This document shows, piece after piece, positions 38,990 to 47,034 of a stretch of 64,000 nucleotides of DNA. The translations under genes and the position numbers were made by a program. Every line of letters starts with the position of its first letter. The first letter of the stretch is position 1. The notes under the pieces were generated by a model that saw only the letters and a list, made by a program, of their open reading frames with translations, searched no databases and had not been told where the DNA came from. Source of the stretch: Roseomonas sp. (lineage in GTDB: Bacteria; Pseudomonadota; Alphaproteobacteria; Acetobacterales; Acetobacteraceae); contig JAPSLO010000005.1 of the NCBI GenBank assembly GCA_031180725.1, forward strand, positions 124,001 to 188,000, in the 5' to 3' direction.

Positions 38990-39547
38990 CTAAGCCGCGT
39001 TCCAGGGTCGCAGCGCGTCGGGGATGCGGAAATCGCGCGGCACCTGGAAGTCGCGCGCCGCGCCGCGGGACTGTTCCAACCCCTTGGGAAAGGCGCTGCG
39101 CGTGGCATAGGCGCGCACTGCATCGGCCCGCGCCGCATAGTCACCCTCCTCAGTGCGCAGGGATTCGGCGCAGATCAGGTCCAGCACCGTGACCGCGGCG
39201 ACCGAAGCCATGGCGAGCGCCAGGCTGCCCGGGCGGGCATGGGGCGCGTGGCCGGCCAGCAACGCTGCGTCCACCGCATCCCCCGCAACGCGGCCAATGA
39301 TCCAGGGCCGCCGGTCCCGCGCCGTCAGGATGCCGACGCCCATCACCACCTCGCGCAGCCCCTGCAGCCGCAGCAGGTCTTCCCGGCCATGCATCCCCAG
39401 CTGCCGGGCCAGCGGCCGTGCCGCCACGATCTCCAGAAGCCCGAGGCCGAGGGAGAACCAGCCGAGCTGGCCGGCCAGTCGTCCTGCCGTGCCGCGCCGC
39501 GGCAGGGTGGCAGCGCGTCGCATGCCGCCTTGCGTGGTCATGCTCAT
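38990..39547 (-). CDS. Small hydrophobic protein of unknown function
   Basis: A 185-residue protein with two to four likely membrane helices: LGWFSLGLGLLEIVAARPLA at about 30-49, LREVVMGVGILTA, and LALAMASVAAVTVLDLICAE near 110-129. A soluble, arginine-rich tail follows. Its ATG overlaps the ADH stop by four bases (ATGA). It resembles small membrane proteins that sit beside formaldehyde-dehydrogenase-like genes in alphaproteobacteria. I cannot give it a function. Confidence 0.75.
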   Translation of the reverse strand: MSMTTQGGMRRAATLPRRGTAGRLAGQLGWFSLGLGLLEIVAARPLARQLGMHGREDLLRLQGLREVVMGVGILTARDRRPWIIGRVAGDAVDAALLAGHAPHARPGSLALAMASVAAVTVLDLICAESLRTEEGDYAARADAVRAYATRSAFPKGLEQSRGAARDFQVPRDFRIPDALRPWNAA

Positions 39548-40716
39548 GGCTTCAGCACCACCTTCACGCAGCCATCCTGTTTGTCGCGGAAGGTCTTGTA
39601 CATGGCGGGCCCCTGTTCCAGCGGCACCTTGTGGGTGATGACGAAGGACGGATCGAGCTGCCCTTCCTCGATCCGGCGCAGCAGGTCGTCGGTCCAGCGG
39701 CGCACATGCGTCTGGCCGGTGCGGATGGTCAGACCCTTGTTCATCACCAGGCCCATCGGGAATTTGTCCACCAGCCCGCCATAGACGCCCGGTACGCTCA
39801 GCACGCCGCCAGGACGCGCGACATAGACCATTTCCCGCAGCACATGGGCGCGGTCGCTTTCCAGCATCATCGCCTGCTTCACGCGGTCATAAATGGAATC
39901 GAGCGTCGCCGTCGCATGCGCCTCCATCCCCACCGCATCGATGCATTTCTCCGGCCCCTTGCGGTCGGTCAGTTCGTCGATCCGCTGGATCACGCTTTCC
40001 GTGTCGAAGTTGATGGGGATGGCGCCATTGGCCTGCGCCATGGCCAGGCGTTCCGGCACGCGGTCGATGCAGATCACCTGCTTCGCGCCGAGCAGCACGG
40101 CGGAAACCACACACATCAGTCCGACCGGCCCTGCACCCCAGATGCAGACCGTGTCTTCCGGCTGGATGTCGCATTGCACGGCGCCCTGCCAGCCGGTGGG
40201 CAGGATGTCTGAGAGGAACAGCACCTGCTCGTCGCTCAGCGTGGAGGGCACCTTGATGTGCGTCTCATCCGCGCAGGGCACCCGCAGATATTCCGCCTGA
40301 CCGCCAGGATAGCCGCCGGTGAGCTGGGTATAGCCGAAGAGGCCGGCGCCGACGCGGCCGAACACCTTCTCCTGCATCGCGCCGTTGCGGTTGGTGCGCT
40401 CGCAGAGTGAGAAATTCCCGCGCTTGCACTGCCAGCACTCGCCGCAGGTGATGGTGAAGGGCACCACCACGCGGTCCCCTACCTTCAGCTTCCCGCTCGC
40501 CTCGGGCCCGACCTCCACCACTTCGCCCATGGCTTCGTGGCCCATGATGTCGCCGCGCTTCATGGCGGGAATCATGTTGTCGAACAGGTGCAGGTCGCTG
40601 CCGCAAATGGCGCAGGAGGTCACCTTGATGATCGCGTCACGCGGATGCTCGATGCGCGGATCCGGCACGGACTCACAACGGATATCCTCCTTGCCGTGCC
40701 AGACGAGAGCCCTCAT
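39544..40716 (-). CDS. Zinc-dependent alcohol dehydrogenase, formaldehyde-dehydrogenase-like
   Basis: A 390-residue MDR-family enzyme of the long zinc ADH group close to glutathione-independent formaldehyde dehydrogenase. The catalytic zinc region is VTSCAICGSDLHLFDNMIP with GHEAMGEVVEVG, and the structural zinc Cys set is TCGECWQCKRGNFSLCE. The Rossmann motif is VCIWGAGPVGLMCV. The extended loop MKRGDIMGHE and the C-terminal TGQTHVRRWTDDLLRRIEEG are typical of this clade. The frame is open to 40854 but homology starts at ATG 40716. It heads an ADH - membrane protein - RES operon. Its true substrate could be another aldehyde or alcohol. Confidence 0.9.
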   Translation of the reverse strand: MRALVWHGKEDIRCESVPDPRIEHPRDAIIKVTSCAICGSDLHLFDNMIPAMKRGDIMGHEAMGEVVEVGPEASGKLKVGDRVVVPFTITCGECWQCKRGNFSLCERTNRNGAMQEKVFGRVGAGLFGYTQLTGGYPGGQAEYLRVPCADETHIKVPSTLSDEQVLFLSDILPTGWQGAVQCDIQPEDTVCIWGAGPVGLMCVVSAVLLGAKQVICIDRVPERLAMAQANGAIPINFDTESVIQRIDELTDRKGPEKCIDAVGMEAHATATLDSIYDRVKQAMMLESDRAHVLREMVYVARPGGVLSVPGVYGGLVDKFPMGLVMNKGLTIRTGQTHVRRWTDDLLRRIEEGQLDPSFVITHKVPLEQGPAMYKTFRDKQDGCVKVVLKP

Positions 40717-40885
40717 CGCCGAAGCCTTCCCTTGGACGCCATGCGTGCCCCGAACACGAGGCGGCCCCGCCGGTTCCAGTCCCTGGCAGGGAATGGCAGA
40801 TGGCGGCAGAACCCGGTTCGGGGCCGGTTTGACCCCGCTGCGCCCAGACGGCATCGGTTGGGGAGGTCACGTCCCGAGGCACCAA

Positions 40886-41719
40886 ATGCCAATGCTGCGC
40901 CGCTTGCTGCTGCTGCTCCTGCTCGCCCTGCCCGCCGGCACAGCCCATGCGCAGGACCGCTTCATCACCATCGCCTCCACTACCAGCACGGAGCAGTCGG
41001 GCCTGTTCGGCCATCTGCTGCCGATCTTCACGCAGCAGACCGGGATCGGGGTGCGCGTGGTGGCGCTGGGAACCGGCCAGGCGCTGGAGGTGGCGCGCCG
41101 CGGGGATGCCGATGTGGTCTTCGTGCACGACCGCGCGGCGGAGGACCGCTTCGTCGCGGAGGGCTTCGGTGGCCCGCGACGGCATGTGATGTTCAACGAC
41201 TTCGTCCTGATCGGCCCTGCCGCCGACCCTGCGGGCATAGCCGGCCTGCGCGACACCACCGTCGCGCTGCGCCGCATCGCGGAAGCCCGCGCGCCTTTCA
41301 TCAGCCGCGGCGACCGCAGCGGTACCCATGCGGCGGAGCTGCGGCTGTGGCAGATCGCCGGCCTGGACCCGCAGGCCGGCCGTGGCCAGTGGTATCGTGA
41401 AGTCGGCCAGGGCATGGGCCCGGCGCTGAACACTGCCGCCGCGCAGGGCGCCTATTTGCTGGCCGACCGCGGCACCTGGCTGAGTTTCCGCAACCGCCAG
41501 GACCTGCGCATTCTCGTGGAAGGCGATGCGCGGCTGTTCAACCAGTATGGCGTGATGCTGGTGAACCCGCAGCGCCATCCGCATGTGAAGGCCGCGGATG
41601 GCCAGCGCTTCATGGACTGGGTGGTCTCCCCGACCGGGCAGCAGGCGATTGCCGGCTACAGGATCAGTGGCGCGCAGCTCTTCTTCCCGAACGCCACCCA
41701 GCCGGAGCCGAAGAGCTAG
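40886..41719 (+). CDS. Tungstate-type ABC transporter binding protein (TupA-like), orphan
   Basis: A 277-residue periplasmic protein. After a leucine-rich leader (LRRLLLLLLLALPAGTAHAQ), it begins ITIASTTSTEQSGLFGHLLP, the TupA signature with the TTST anion-binding loop. Further TupA-like parts are ALGTGQALEVARRGDADVVF, RGDRSGTHAAELRLW and FNQYGVMLVNPQRHPHVK. It binds tungstate, or possibly molybdate, in the periplasm. The permease (tupB) and ATPase (tupC) are not next to it: the next gene is convergent after 9 bases. A GAGG ribosome site precedes ATG 40886. Confidence 0.9.
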   Translation: MPMLRRLLLLLLLALPAGTAHAQDRFITIASTTSTEQSGLFGHLLPIFTQQTGIGVRVVALGTGQALEVARRGDADVVFVHDRAAEDRFVAEGFGGPRRHVMFNDFVLIGPAADPAGIAGLRDTTVALRRIAEARAPFISRGDRSGTHAAELRLWQIAGLDPQAGRGQWYREVGQGMGPALNTAAAQGAYLLADRGTWLSFRNRQDLRILVEGDARLFNQYGVMLVNPQRHPHVKAADGQRFMDWVVSPTGQQAIAGYRISGAQLFFPNATQPEPKS

Positions 41720-41728
41720 GGCCGGAGG

Positions 41729-42700
41729 TTAGTCCAGCTTGATTCCCCGCGCGCGGATCACGCCGCCCCAAGCTTCCGTCTCGGCTGCTAGCCAGCGGCG
41801 GAAGCTCTCCGGGCCCTCCGTGCGCACCTCGGCGCCCAGATCGGCCAGCCGGGTGCGGGTCGTGGGTTCGTTGAGCGCCGCGGCGAAAAGCTGATGCTGG
41901 CGCGCGATGACCGCGGGGGCGGTGCGCGCCGGCGCCAGCAGGCCCTGCCAGATGCCGGCCTCGGCCGCTGGCCACCCCAGCTCGGCGAAGGTGGGCACGT
42001 CCGGCAGTTCCGCCAGGCGACGTGGGCCAGTAACAGCAAGGGCGCGCAGCTTGCCGTCCTTCACGAAGGGCAGGGTCGCGGTGGCGCCATTCACCACCAA
42101 CTGGCTTTCATTGGCCACCGCGGCCTGGATGCCCAGCATCCCGCCACGATAGAACACCTCTGTCACCTCACCGCCCCAATGCTGCGCAACAACCAGCATC
42201 GTCAGGTGGTTCAGCGCGCCGACACCGGAATGGGCGAAGTTGAGCCGGCCTGGATTCGCCTTCGCATAGGCTTTCAGTTCCGCCCCAGTCTGCGCCGGCA
42301 CCGAGGGATGCACCGCCATGATGTAGGGTGCGTAGATCAGCATCGTCACAGGATCGAGGTCGCGCGCCGGATCATAAGTCAGGCGCGAGAAGAGACTGGG
42401 CGCCGTGGTGAGGATTCCCGGATCGGTCAGCAGCAGGGTGGTGCCATCCGGGGTGCTCTTCGCCACATGGTCCGCGCCGAGATTGCCCGCCGCGCCGCCA
42501 CGATTGTCCACCACCACCGGCTGGCTCAGCGAACGCTGCAGATCCGGCTGGATCAGGCGCGCGATGAGATCAGAAGTGCCGCCCGGCGGGAAGGGCACCA
42601 CAATCCGCAGCGGTCTGTCCTGCGCCGCGGCGCGCCCCGCGGCGAGCAGGGCGGGCGCAGCCAGCAGTGAGCGCCGGGACAGCCGATCAATGGCGGACAT
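41729..42700 (-). CDS. TctC/Bug-family periplasmic binding protein 5
   Basis: A 323-residue receptor with a clear Tat leader (LSRRSLLAAPALLAAGRAAA). Motifs are IVVPFPPGGTSDLIARLI, VVDNRGGAAGNLGADHV, LNFAHSGVGALNHLTM and YRGGMLGIQAAVANES. It overlaps the 3' end of the mannonate-dehydratase gene by 14 bases and is probably co-translated, so sugar acids are a likely ligand. It is the closest relative in the window of TctC 1, sharing motif spacing and wording. Confidence 0.93.
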   Translation of the reverse strand: MSAIDRLSRRSLLAAPALLAAGRAAAQDRPLRIVVPFPPGGTSDLIARLIQPDLQRSLSQPVVVDNRGGAAGNLGADHVAKSTPDGTTLLLTDPGILTTAPSLFSRLTYDPARDLDPVTMLIYAPYIMAVHPSVPAQTGAELKAYAKANPGRLNFAHSGVGALNHLTMLVVAQHWGGEVTEVFYRGGMLGIQAAVANESQLVVNGATATLPFVKDGKLRALAVTGPRRLAELPDVPTFAELGWPAAEAGIWQGLLAPARTAPAVIARQHQLFAAALNEPTTRTRLADLGAEVRTEGPESFRRWLAAETEAWGGVIRARGIKLD

Positions 42701-43727
42701 GCGTGTTTCCCCCCGTTTCCTTCAGCGCGCGCAGGATCCCGGCGATGTAGCCGGTAGCGTAGGCGCGGCTGCGATGCCCCCACACCGTGTCGTCCACAAT
42801 ATGCGGCACGTGGTCGTCGATGACGAAGCCATCGAAGCCTGACTCCAGCAATTCCCGCAGCACGGTCACTGGGTTTACCGTGCCTTCGTCCAGGAAGGCC
42901 TCGGTGAAACGCGGCAATTCGCCGCTGACGCTGCGCAGGTGCAGGTAGTGGATGCGGCCGGCACGGCCAAAACGACGCAGCGCGCGCATCATTGCTTCGG
43001 CGCCGGCTTCCGCGAAGGTGCCTGTGCAGAAGGCGATGCCATGCATCGGGCTGTCCGCGAAGGACATAGCGCGGGCGAAGGCGGCCTCGTTGCGGAATAT
43101 ACGGGCCACACCGTCCAGCACCGGCACCGGCGGGTCATCCGGATGTAGAGAGAGCCTCACGCCCGCCTCCTCGGCCACCGGCAGCACGGCGGTGATGAAG
43201 CGTTCCCAATTGGCCCACATCTGTGCCTCGTCGCGCGGCGGCAGATTTCCTGTGGCGATGCGGCGGCCAACCTCGTGGTCATAGCCGGTCACTAGCGCCC
43301 CGCCGCGGCCATGCGCGGCCTTCGCGGTGCGCCAGACGCCGTCCGGGATCCAGTTGTAGCCCAGCACCGGAATGCCGGCCTGACCGATGGCTCGAATGGT
43401 GGCCTTGAAATCCTCGATCTGCTCCTCGGCACCAAGCAGGCCGAGCATCGCCTTGTCCAGCAGGTTCGCCGGCACGCCTTCGATGCAGTCCAGCGTCAGC
43501 CCATGCGCCTCCACCGCCACCCGCATCTGGGCGAGTTCCAGGGCTGACCAGCGCCGCGTCATCGGCCTCGGCCCGGCAGCGGCTCGGAATTCCTTATTGA
43601 GGAAGGCAACCCAGGCAGGGCTGTCGAGGTCCGGCTTGTTCACTGTGACGCCAGCGCAACCGATCTGGCGGGCGAAGGCCAGGTCGGCCTGGGTCAGTTC
43701 CCGGAACTGGCCGGCCACCACCCGCAT
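42687..43727 (-). CDS. Mannonate dehydratase (UxuA-like)
   Basis: A 346-residue TIM-barrel enzyme of the UxuA family, which dehydrates D-mannonate to 2-keto-3-deoxygluconate. It shows PVLGYNWIPDGVWRTAKA (about 119-136), the metal/substrate motif RLSLHPDDPPVPVLDG, GIAFCTGTFAE and IHYLHLRSVSGELPRFTEAF. It is shorter than the E. coli enzyme (394). ATG 43727 has GGAGA upstream; the frame extends to 43745. It is divergent from a GntR/FadR regulator. Other hexuronate genes are not here, so the true substrate may be a different sugar acid. Confidence 0.87.
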   Translation of the reverse strand: MRVVAGQFRELTQADLAFARQIGCAGVTVNKPDLDSPAWVAFLNKEFRAAAGPRPMTRRWSALELAQMRVAVEAHGLTLDCIEGVPANLLDKAMLGLLGAEEQIEDFKATIRAIGQAGIPVLGYNWIPDGVWRTAKAAHGRGGALVTGYDHEVGRRIATGNLPPRDEAQMWANWERFITAVLPVAEEAGVRLSLHPDDPPVPVLDGVARIFRNEAAFARAMSFADSPMHGIAFCTGTFAEAGAEAMMRALRRFGRAGRIHYLHLRSVSGELPRFTEAFLDEGTVNPVTVLRELLESGFDGFVIDDHVPHIVDDTVWGHRSRAYATGYIAGILRALKETGGNTHVRH

Positions 43728-43773
43728 TTCGTCGTCTCCTCCCACCGCTGAATTTGATCTAATTCCAAGAATC

Positions 43774-43784
43774 TGATTGAATCA
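43774..43784. promoter_or_regulatory. Candidate GntR operator in an AT-rich divergent promoter
   Basis: TGATT-G-AATCA is an 11-base dyad just before the GntR start, inside a strikingly AT-rich stretch (43750-43785). This stretch also contains GAATT-N6-AATTC at 43750-43765. The site lies between the mannonate-dehydratase and regulator starts. Confidence 0.5.
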
Positions 43785-43788
43785 ACCC

Positions 43789-44454
43789 ATGACCACCGAG
43801 GATGAGGTCACCGCCCGGCTGCGGCGACTAATCGTGGAAGGGGCGCTGGCGCCTGGCGCGAAGCTCACCGTGGCGGCGCTCGCGGCGCAGCTTGGCGCCG
43901 GCGCCACGCCGCTGCGCGCCGCGCTACGCACGCTGGAAGTGGAAGGGCTGGTGCAGTCCCACCCGCATCGCGGCGCCTGGGTGCGCGCCCTGACGCCGCA
44001 GGACATCCGCAATATCTACCGCCTGCGCGGCGCGGTGCTGCGCCTGCTGGTTCCGGATGTGGTGCGCCACGTCTCCGATGCCGATCTGGAAGAACTCGAA
44101 GCGCTGGAAACCCGCTTTGAAGCCGCGGCCGAGGCCGGCGACGCCGCCGACGCCATGCAGGCGAACGAGGCCTTCCACCGCGCCCTGCTGGCGATCGCGC
44201 GCAATCCGGATGCGGCGGCGGTGATGGTGCGAAGCTGGGCGCTGGTGGAGGCGCTGCGCCTGCGGCTGGGCTTCGGGCCGGGGCGGCTGCGGCGATCAGT
44301 GCAAAGCCACCGCGCGCTGTTGGCGGCAATCCGCCGGCGAGACGGGCAGAAGGCGACGGAATTGGCCGTCACCTCCTCCGACAATGCCATGGCGGATCTG
44401 CTGGAAAGGGCGCTGGCGCAGGATGGGCAGCCACAACGAAGAAGGGCGCGTTGA
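43789..44454 (+). CDS. GntR family regulator, FadR/FCD subgroup
   Basis: A 221-residue regulator with an N-terminal winged helix (VTARLRRLIVEGALAPGAKL, then VAALAAQLGAGATPLRAALR at about 29-48). A helical FCD effector domain follows, including IRNIYRLRGAVLRLLVPDVV and NEAFHRALLAIARNPDA. The His/Asp metal-binding residues typical of FCD proteins are at the expected places. A TTG at 43777 is in frame, but ATG 43789 is preferred. It is divergent from the mannonate-dehydratase/TctC operon and is probably its sugar-acid-responsive repressor. Confidence 0.9.
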   Translation: MTTEDEVTARLRRLIVEGALAPGAKLTVAALAAQLGAGATPLRAALRTLEVEGLVQSHPHRGAWVRALTPQDIRNIYRLRGAVLRLLVPDVVRHVSDADLEELEALETRFEAAAEAGDAADAMQANEAFHRALLAIARNPDAAAVMVRSWALVEALRLRLGFGPGRLRRSVQSHRALLAAIRRRDGQKATELAVTSSDNAMADLLERALAQDGQPQRRRAR

Positions 44455-44470
44455 GAGTGTCGCCCCCTTC
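44441..44470. terminator. Hairpin between GntR and CinA-like genes
   Basis: GAAGGGCG (44441-44448) pairs with CGCCCCCTTC (44461-44470) with two unpaired C bases. It overlaps the GntR stop and lies before a convergent gene. Confidence 0.4.
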
Positions 44471-44511
44471 AACTCCCCATCCTGAGCCGAAAGGCCCTTG
44501 GAACCTAACTG

Positions 44512-45273
44512 CTATTGGGGAGGTTCGCCCTGCACGGGCTTGCCGCCGACGGCGCGCAACAACGCGGTGATGTCGCGGCTCGCGGCTTCCACTGCCTCGG
44601 CATCGCCGCCCTTTGCCACCAGCGCCACGCCGCCGCCGCCCATGCGGTAATAAGGATAGCTGCCGATATCCAGCATCGGCCAGCGCGCTTGGATAGCGGC
44701 CAGCCCCTCGGCGATGCGGCCTTCCATGACGCCATCGGCATGCACGGTGCGCGACGCGATGGGCGGCCCGCCCTGCAGGCTGGGGGCCAGCGCCTCGAAC
44801 ATCGCCTGCATGATGCGCGGCACGCCGGCCAGCACATGCACATTGCCGATGGTGAAGCCCGGCGCGATGGAAATGGGATTGTCAATCAGCGTCGCACCGC
44901 GCGGCATGGTGGCCATGCGCTGCCGCGCCGCGTTGAACTCGCCCGGCTTGTAGTGCCGTTCCAGCCGCGCCCAGGCCTCGGGGTGCGGCTCCCAGGGCAG
45001 GCCGAAAGCGGCGGCAATGCATTCACTGGTGATGTCGTCATGCGTCGGACCGATGCCACCAGTGGTGAACACATGGTCGAATTTAGGCCGCACCTCGTTC
45101 ACCGTGGCGATGATCGTCTCCCGCACATCCGGGATCACGCGCACCTCGCGCAGTGGAATGCCGATCTCGCCCAGGCGCGTGGCCAGGAACTGGATGTTGG
45201 CGTCGCGCGTACGGCCCGACAGCACCTCATTGCCGATGACCAGCAGGCAGGAGGTGGGGTTCGTCTGGCTCAT
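44512..45273 (-). CDS. Molybdopterin-binding domain protein, CinA-like
   Basis: A 253-residue MoCF/CinA-N domain protein. It begins CLLVIGNEVLSGRTRDANIQ, then FDHVFTTGGIGPTHDDITSE, which is highly characteristic. Later ATLIDNPISIAPGFTIGNVH and VLAGVPRIMQAMFEAL follow. It lacks the nicotinamide-nucleotide amidase domain of full CinA, so it matches the short stand-alone family, possibly an ADP-ribose pyrophosphatase-like or pterin-binding protein. The frame extends to 45462, but ATG 45273 starts the domain. It lies 53 bases downstream of the GNAT-Nudix gene on the same strand. Confidence 0.88.
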   Translation of the reverse strand: MSQTNPTSCLLVIGNEVLSGRTRDANIQFLATRLGEIGIPLREVRVIPDVRETIIATVNEVRPKFDHVFTTGGIGPTHDDITSECIAAAFGLPWEPHPEAWARLERHYKPGEFNAARQRMATMPRGATLIDNPISIAPGFTIGNVHVLAGVPRIMQAMFEALAPSLQGGPPIASRTVHADGVMEGRIAEGLAAIQARWPMLDIGSYPYYRMGGGGVALVAKGGDAEAVEAASRDITALLRAVGGKPVQGEPPQ

Positions 45274-45326
45274 GCCCGAACCGTCCACCGGACCGGGGCG
45301 AGTCGCAAGATGTTCCCGCGCGGCGC

Positions 45327-46418
45327 CTACAGAAAATCGCGCAGCAGGGCGACCAGCGGCTTGTCCGCCGGTGGCATCGGGTAATCCGCCAACCGCGCCG
45401 GCCGCACCCAGGCCAGGGCCTGACCCTCCATCGCCGTCACCGCCCCCAGCCAGCGCCGGCACAGATACAGCGGCATCAGCAGGTGGAAGGACTCATAGGC
45501 ATGGCTGGCGAAGGTGAAGGGGGCTAGGCAGCTTTCCGCCACATCGATGCCCAACTCCTCCTTCAACTCGCGGATCAGCGCGGCTTCCGGGGTCTCGCCC
45601 GGGTGCACCTTCCCGCCCGGGAATTCCCACAAGCCGGCCAGCGGCTTGCCTTCCGGCCGACGGGCGAGCAGCACGCGATTGTCGGGGTCCACCAGCGCGC
45701 AGGCCGCCACCAGCAGCACGCGCCGCCCTGCCGGGGCCTCGGGGGCCGCGAGCTCCGCCGCGGCGGGCGCCGGGGCGGCGGCGGCGGGCAGGTCACCGCG
45801 ATCCATCCGGAACAGCTTCACCGGCATGGCGCCGCCGCGCGAGAGGAAGTCCTGTGCCCCCTCGCCCACCTCGCGGAAGCCAATGCGGCGCAGCACGGCC
45901 TGGCTGCGCTGATTCTCCATCAACGCGGAAGCCACCAGCCGCTCGATGCCGAGATTCGCCAGCGCCCAGCGCGCCAGCCGTCCGGCAGCCTCCGGCGCCA
46001 CGCCATGTCCCCAATAGCGGCGGCCGACCCAGTAGCCCAGTTCCGCACTTTTCCGCGCGGCATCGCAGGTGAGCCCGACGCAGCCCACCAGCACCTCGCG
46101 TTCCTCGGGCGTGCCACCATGTTCGATGCCAACGATCGCCAAGTGCCAGGCCCGCCCCTCCGCCATCTCCACACGGGTGGAGGCGATCCACTCATCGGCC
46201 AGGGCTCTCGGATAGGGAAAGGGCACGCGCGCCAGGGTCTTGGCCACTTCCCAGTCATTGACCAGGCGGTGCAGCTCGGCCGCATCCTCCGCGCGCAGCG
46301 GGCGCAGCGTCAGCCGCTCGGTGCGCAACGGCTCGAAGGGCGGCGGCGCGAGGGGATCGGCCGTCTCCGTCATTGCCGCGCCGCCGGCCGCCGCCGGCAT
46401 CGGATCCCGCTCATCCAT
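45327..46418 (-). CDS. GNAT acetyltransferase - Nudix (MutT) fusion
   Basis: A 363-residue two-domain protein. Residues 30-206 are a RimJ-like GNAT domain (LRTERLTLRPLRAEDAAELH, then GYWVGRRYWGHGVAPEAAGR as the acetyl-CoA loop, and LMENQRSQAVLRRIGF). An alanine/proline linker covers about 207-232. Residues 233-363 are a Nudix hydrolase with the full box GKVHPGETPEAALIRELKEE (from 269, ending LG at 290), matching MutT-type 8-oxo-dGTP or related NTP pyrophosphatases. In other alphaproteobacteria the two are, as I recall, separate neighbouring genes in the same secA/argJ block. Start at 46418, with 46373 as alternative. Confidence 0.9.
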   Translation of the reverse strand: MDERDPMPAAAGGAAMTETADPLAPPPFEPLRTERLTLRPLRAEDAAELHRLVNDWEVAKTLARVPFPYPRALADEWIASTRVEMAEGRAWHLAIVGIEHGGTPEEREVLVGCVGLTCDAARKSAELGYWVGRRYWGHGVAPEAAGRLARWALANLGIERLVASALMENQRSQAVLRRIGFREVGEGAQDFLSRGGAMPVKLFRMDRGDLPAAAAPAPAAAELAAPEAPAGRRVLLVAACALVDPDNRVLLARRPEGKPLAGLWEFPGGKVHPGETPEAALIRELKEELGIDVAESCLAPFTFASHAYESFHLLMPLYLCRRWLGAVTAMEGQALAWVRPARLADYPMPPADKPLVALLRDFL

Positions 46419-46524
46419 GCCGGCGGGTCATAGGGGATTCGCCGCGGCCCGGTAAGGCGCGCGGGTGGAACCGGGATGCACGGCCGATGCTTTTCCCGGC
46501 AGTGATGACGCAGGGAGACACCCG

Positions 46525-46989
46525 ATGAGCCGACCTTCCATGACAGCCCTGCTCGCCGTGCTGGCGGTGGCGGGCTACCAGCACCGGGACAAGCTGGCTG
46601 AGCTGCTGGGCGGCGCGGTCGGCCGTGGTGCCGGCGTGCCGGGCGAAGGCGGGCGGGCCGGCGGCGTGGCGGGCGGCCCGACCACGGGCGGACTCATGGG
46701 CGGCGCCGGCGGCGGCGGGATCGGCGGGATGATCGCCAATGGCCTGCAGGACCTGGTGGACCGCTTCCGCCAGAGCGGCCATGCCGAGACGGCCGAGAGC
46801 TGGGTGGCCAAGGGCCCGAACCGCCCCGTGCAGCCGCACGATCTGGAAGCGGCGCTGGGGTCGGAGACGCTGGACGAGATCGCGCGCCAGACCGGCCTGT
46901 CCCGGCAGGAGGTGGTCGCCCGCCTGTCGCGCGACCTGCCCGCTGCGGTGGACCGCTACACGCCGGATGGCACGCTGCCGCGCGCCTGA
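46525..46989 (+). CDS. DUF937 / YidB family protein
   Basis: A 154-residue protein with a hydrophobic start (MTALLAVLAVAGYQHRDKLA), a glycine-rich middle (residues 30-75) and the YidB-type C-terminal helical domain (LQDLVDRFRQSGHAETAESW, VAKGPNRPVQPHDLEAALGS, IARQTGLSRQEVVARLSRDL). The function of the family is not known. A GGGAG ribosome site precedes ATG 46525. It is inserted, on the opposite strand, between argJ and the GNAT-Nudix gene. Confidence 0.85.
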   Translation: MSRPSMTALLAVLAVAGYQHRDKLAELLGGAVGRGAGVPGEGGRAGGVAGGPTTGGLMGGAGGGGIGGMIANGLQDLVDRFRQSGHAETAESWVAKGPNRPVQPHDLEAALGSETLDEIARQTGLSRQEVVARLSRDLPAAVDRYTPDGTLPRA

Positions 46990-46994
46990 GGGCG

Positions 46995-47024
46995 CGGCGC
47001 CGGCTCCTTTCCTACCTGGCGCCG
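46995..47024. terminator. Hairpin between DUF937 and argJ
   Basis: CGGCGCC (46995-47001) pairs with GGCGCCG (47018-47024) around a 16-base loop containing TTTCC. It lies in the 45-base gap between convergent genes. Confidence 0.45.
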
Positions 47025-47034
47025 AAGGTGGCGA

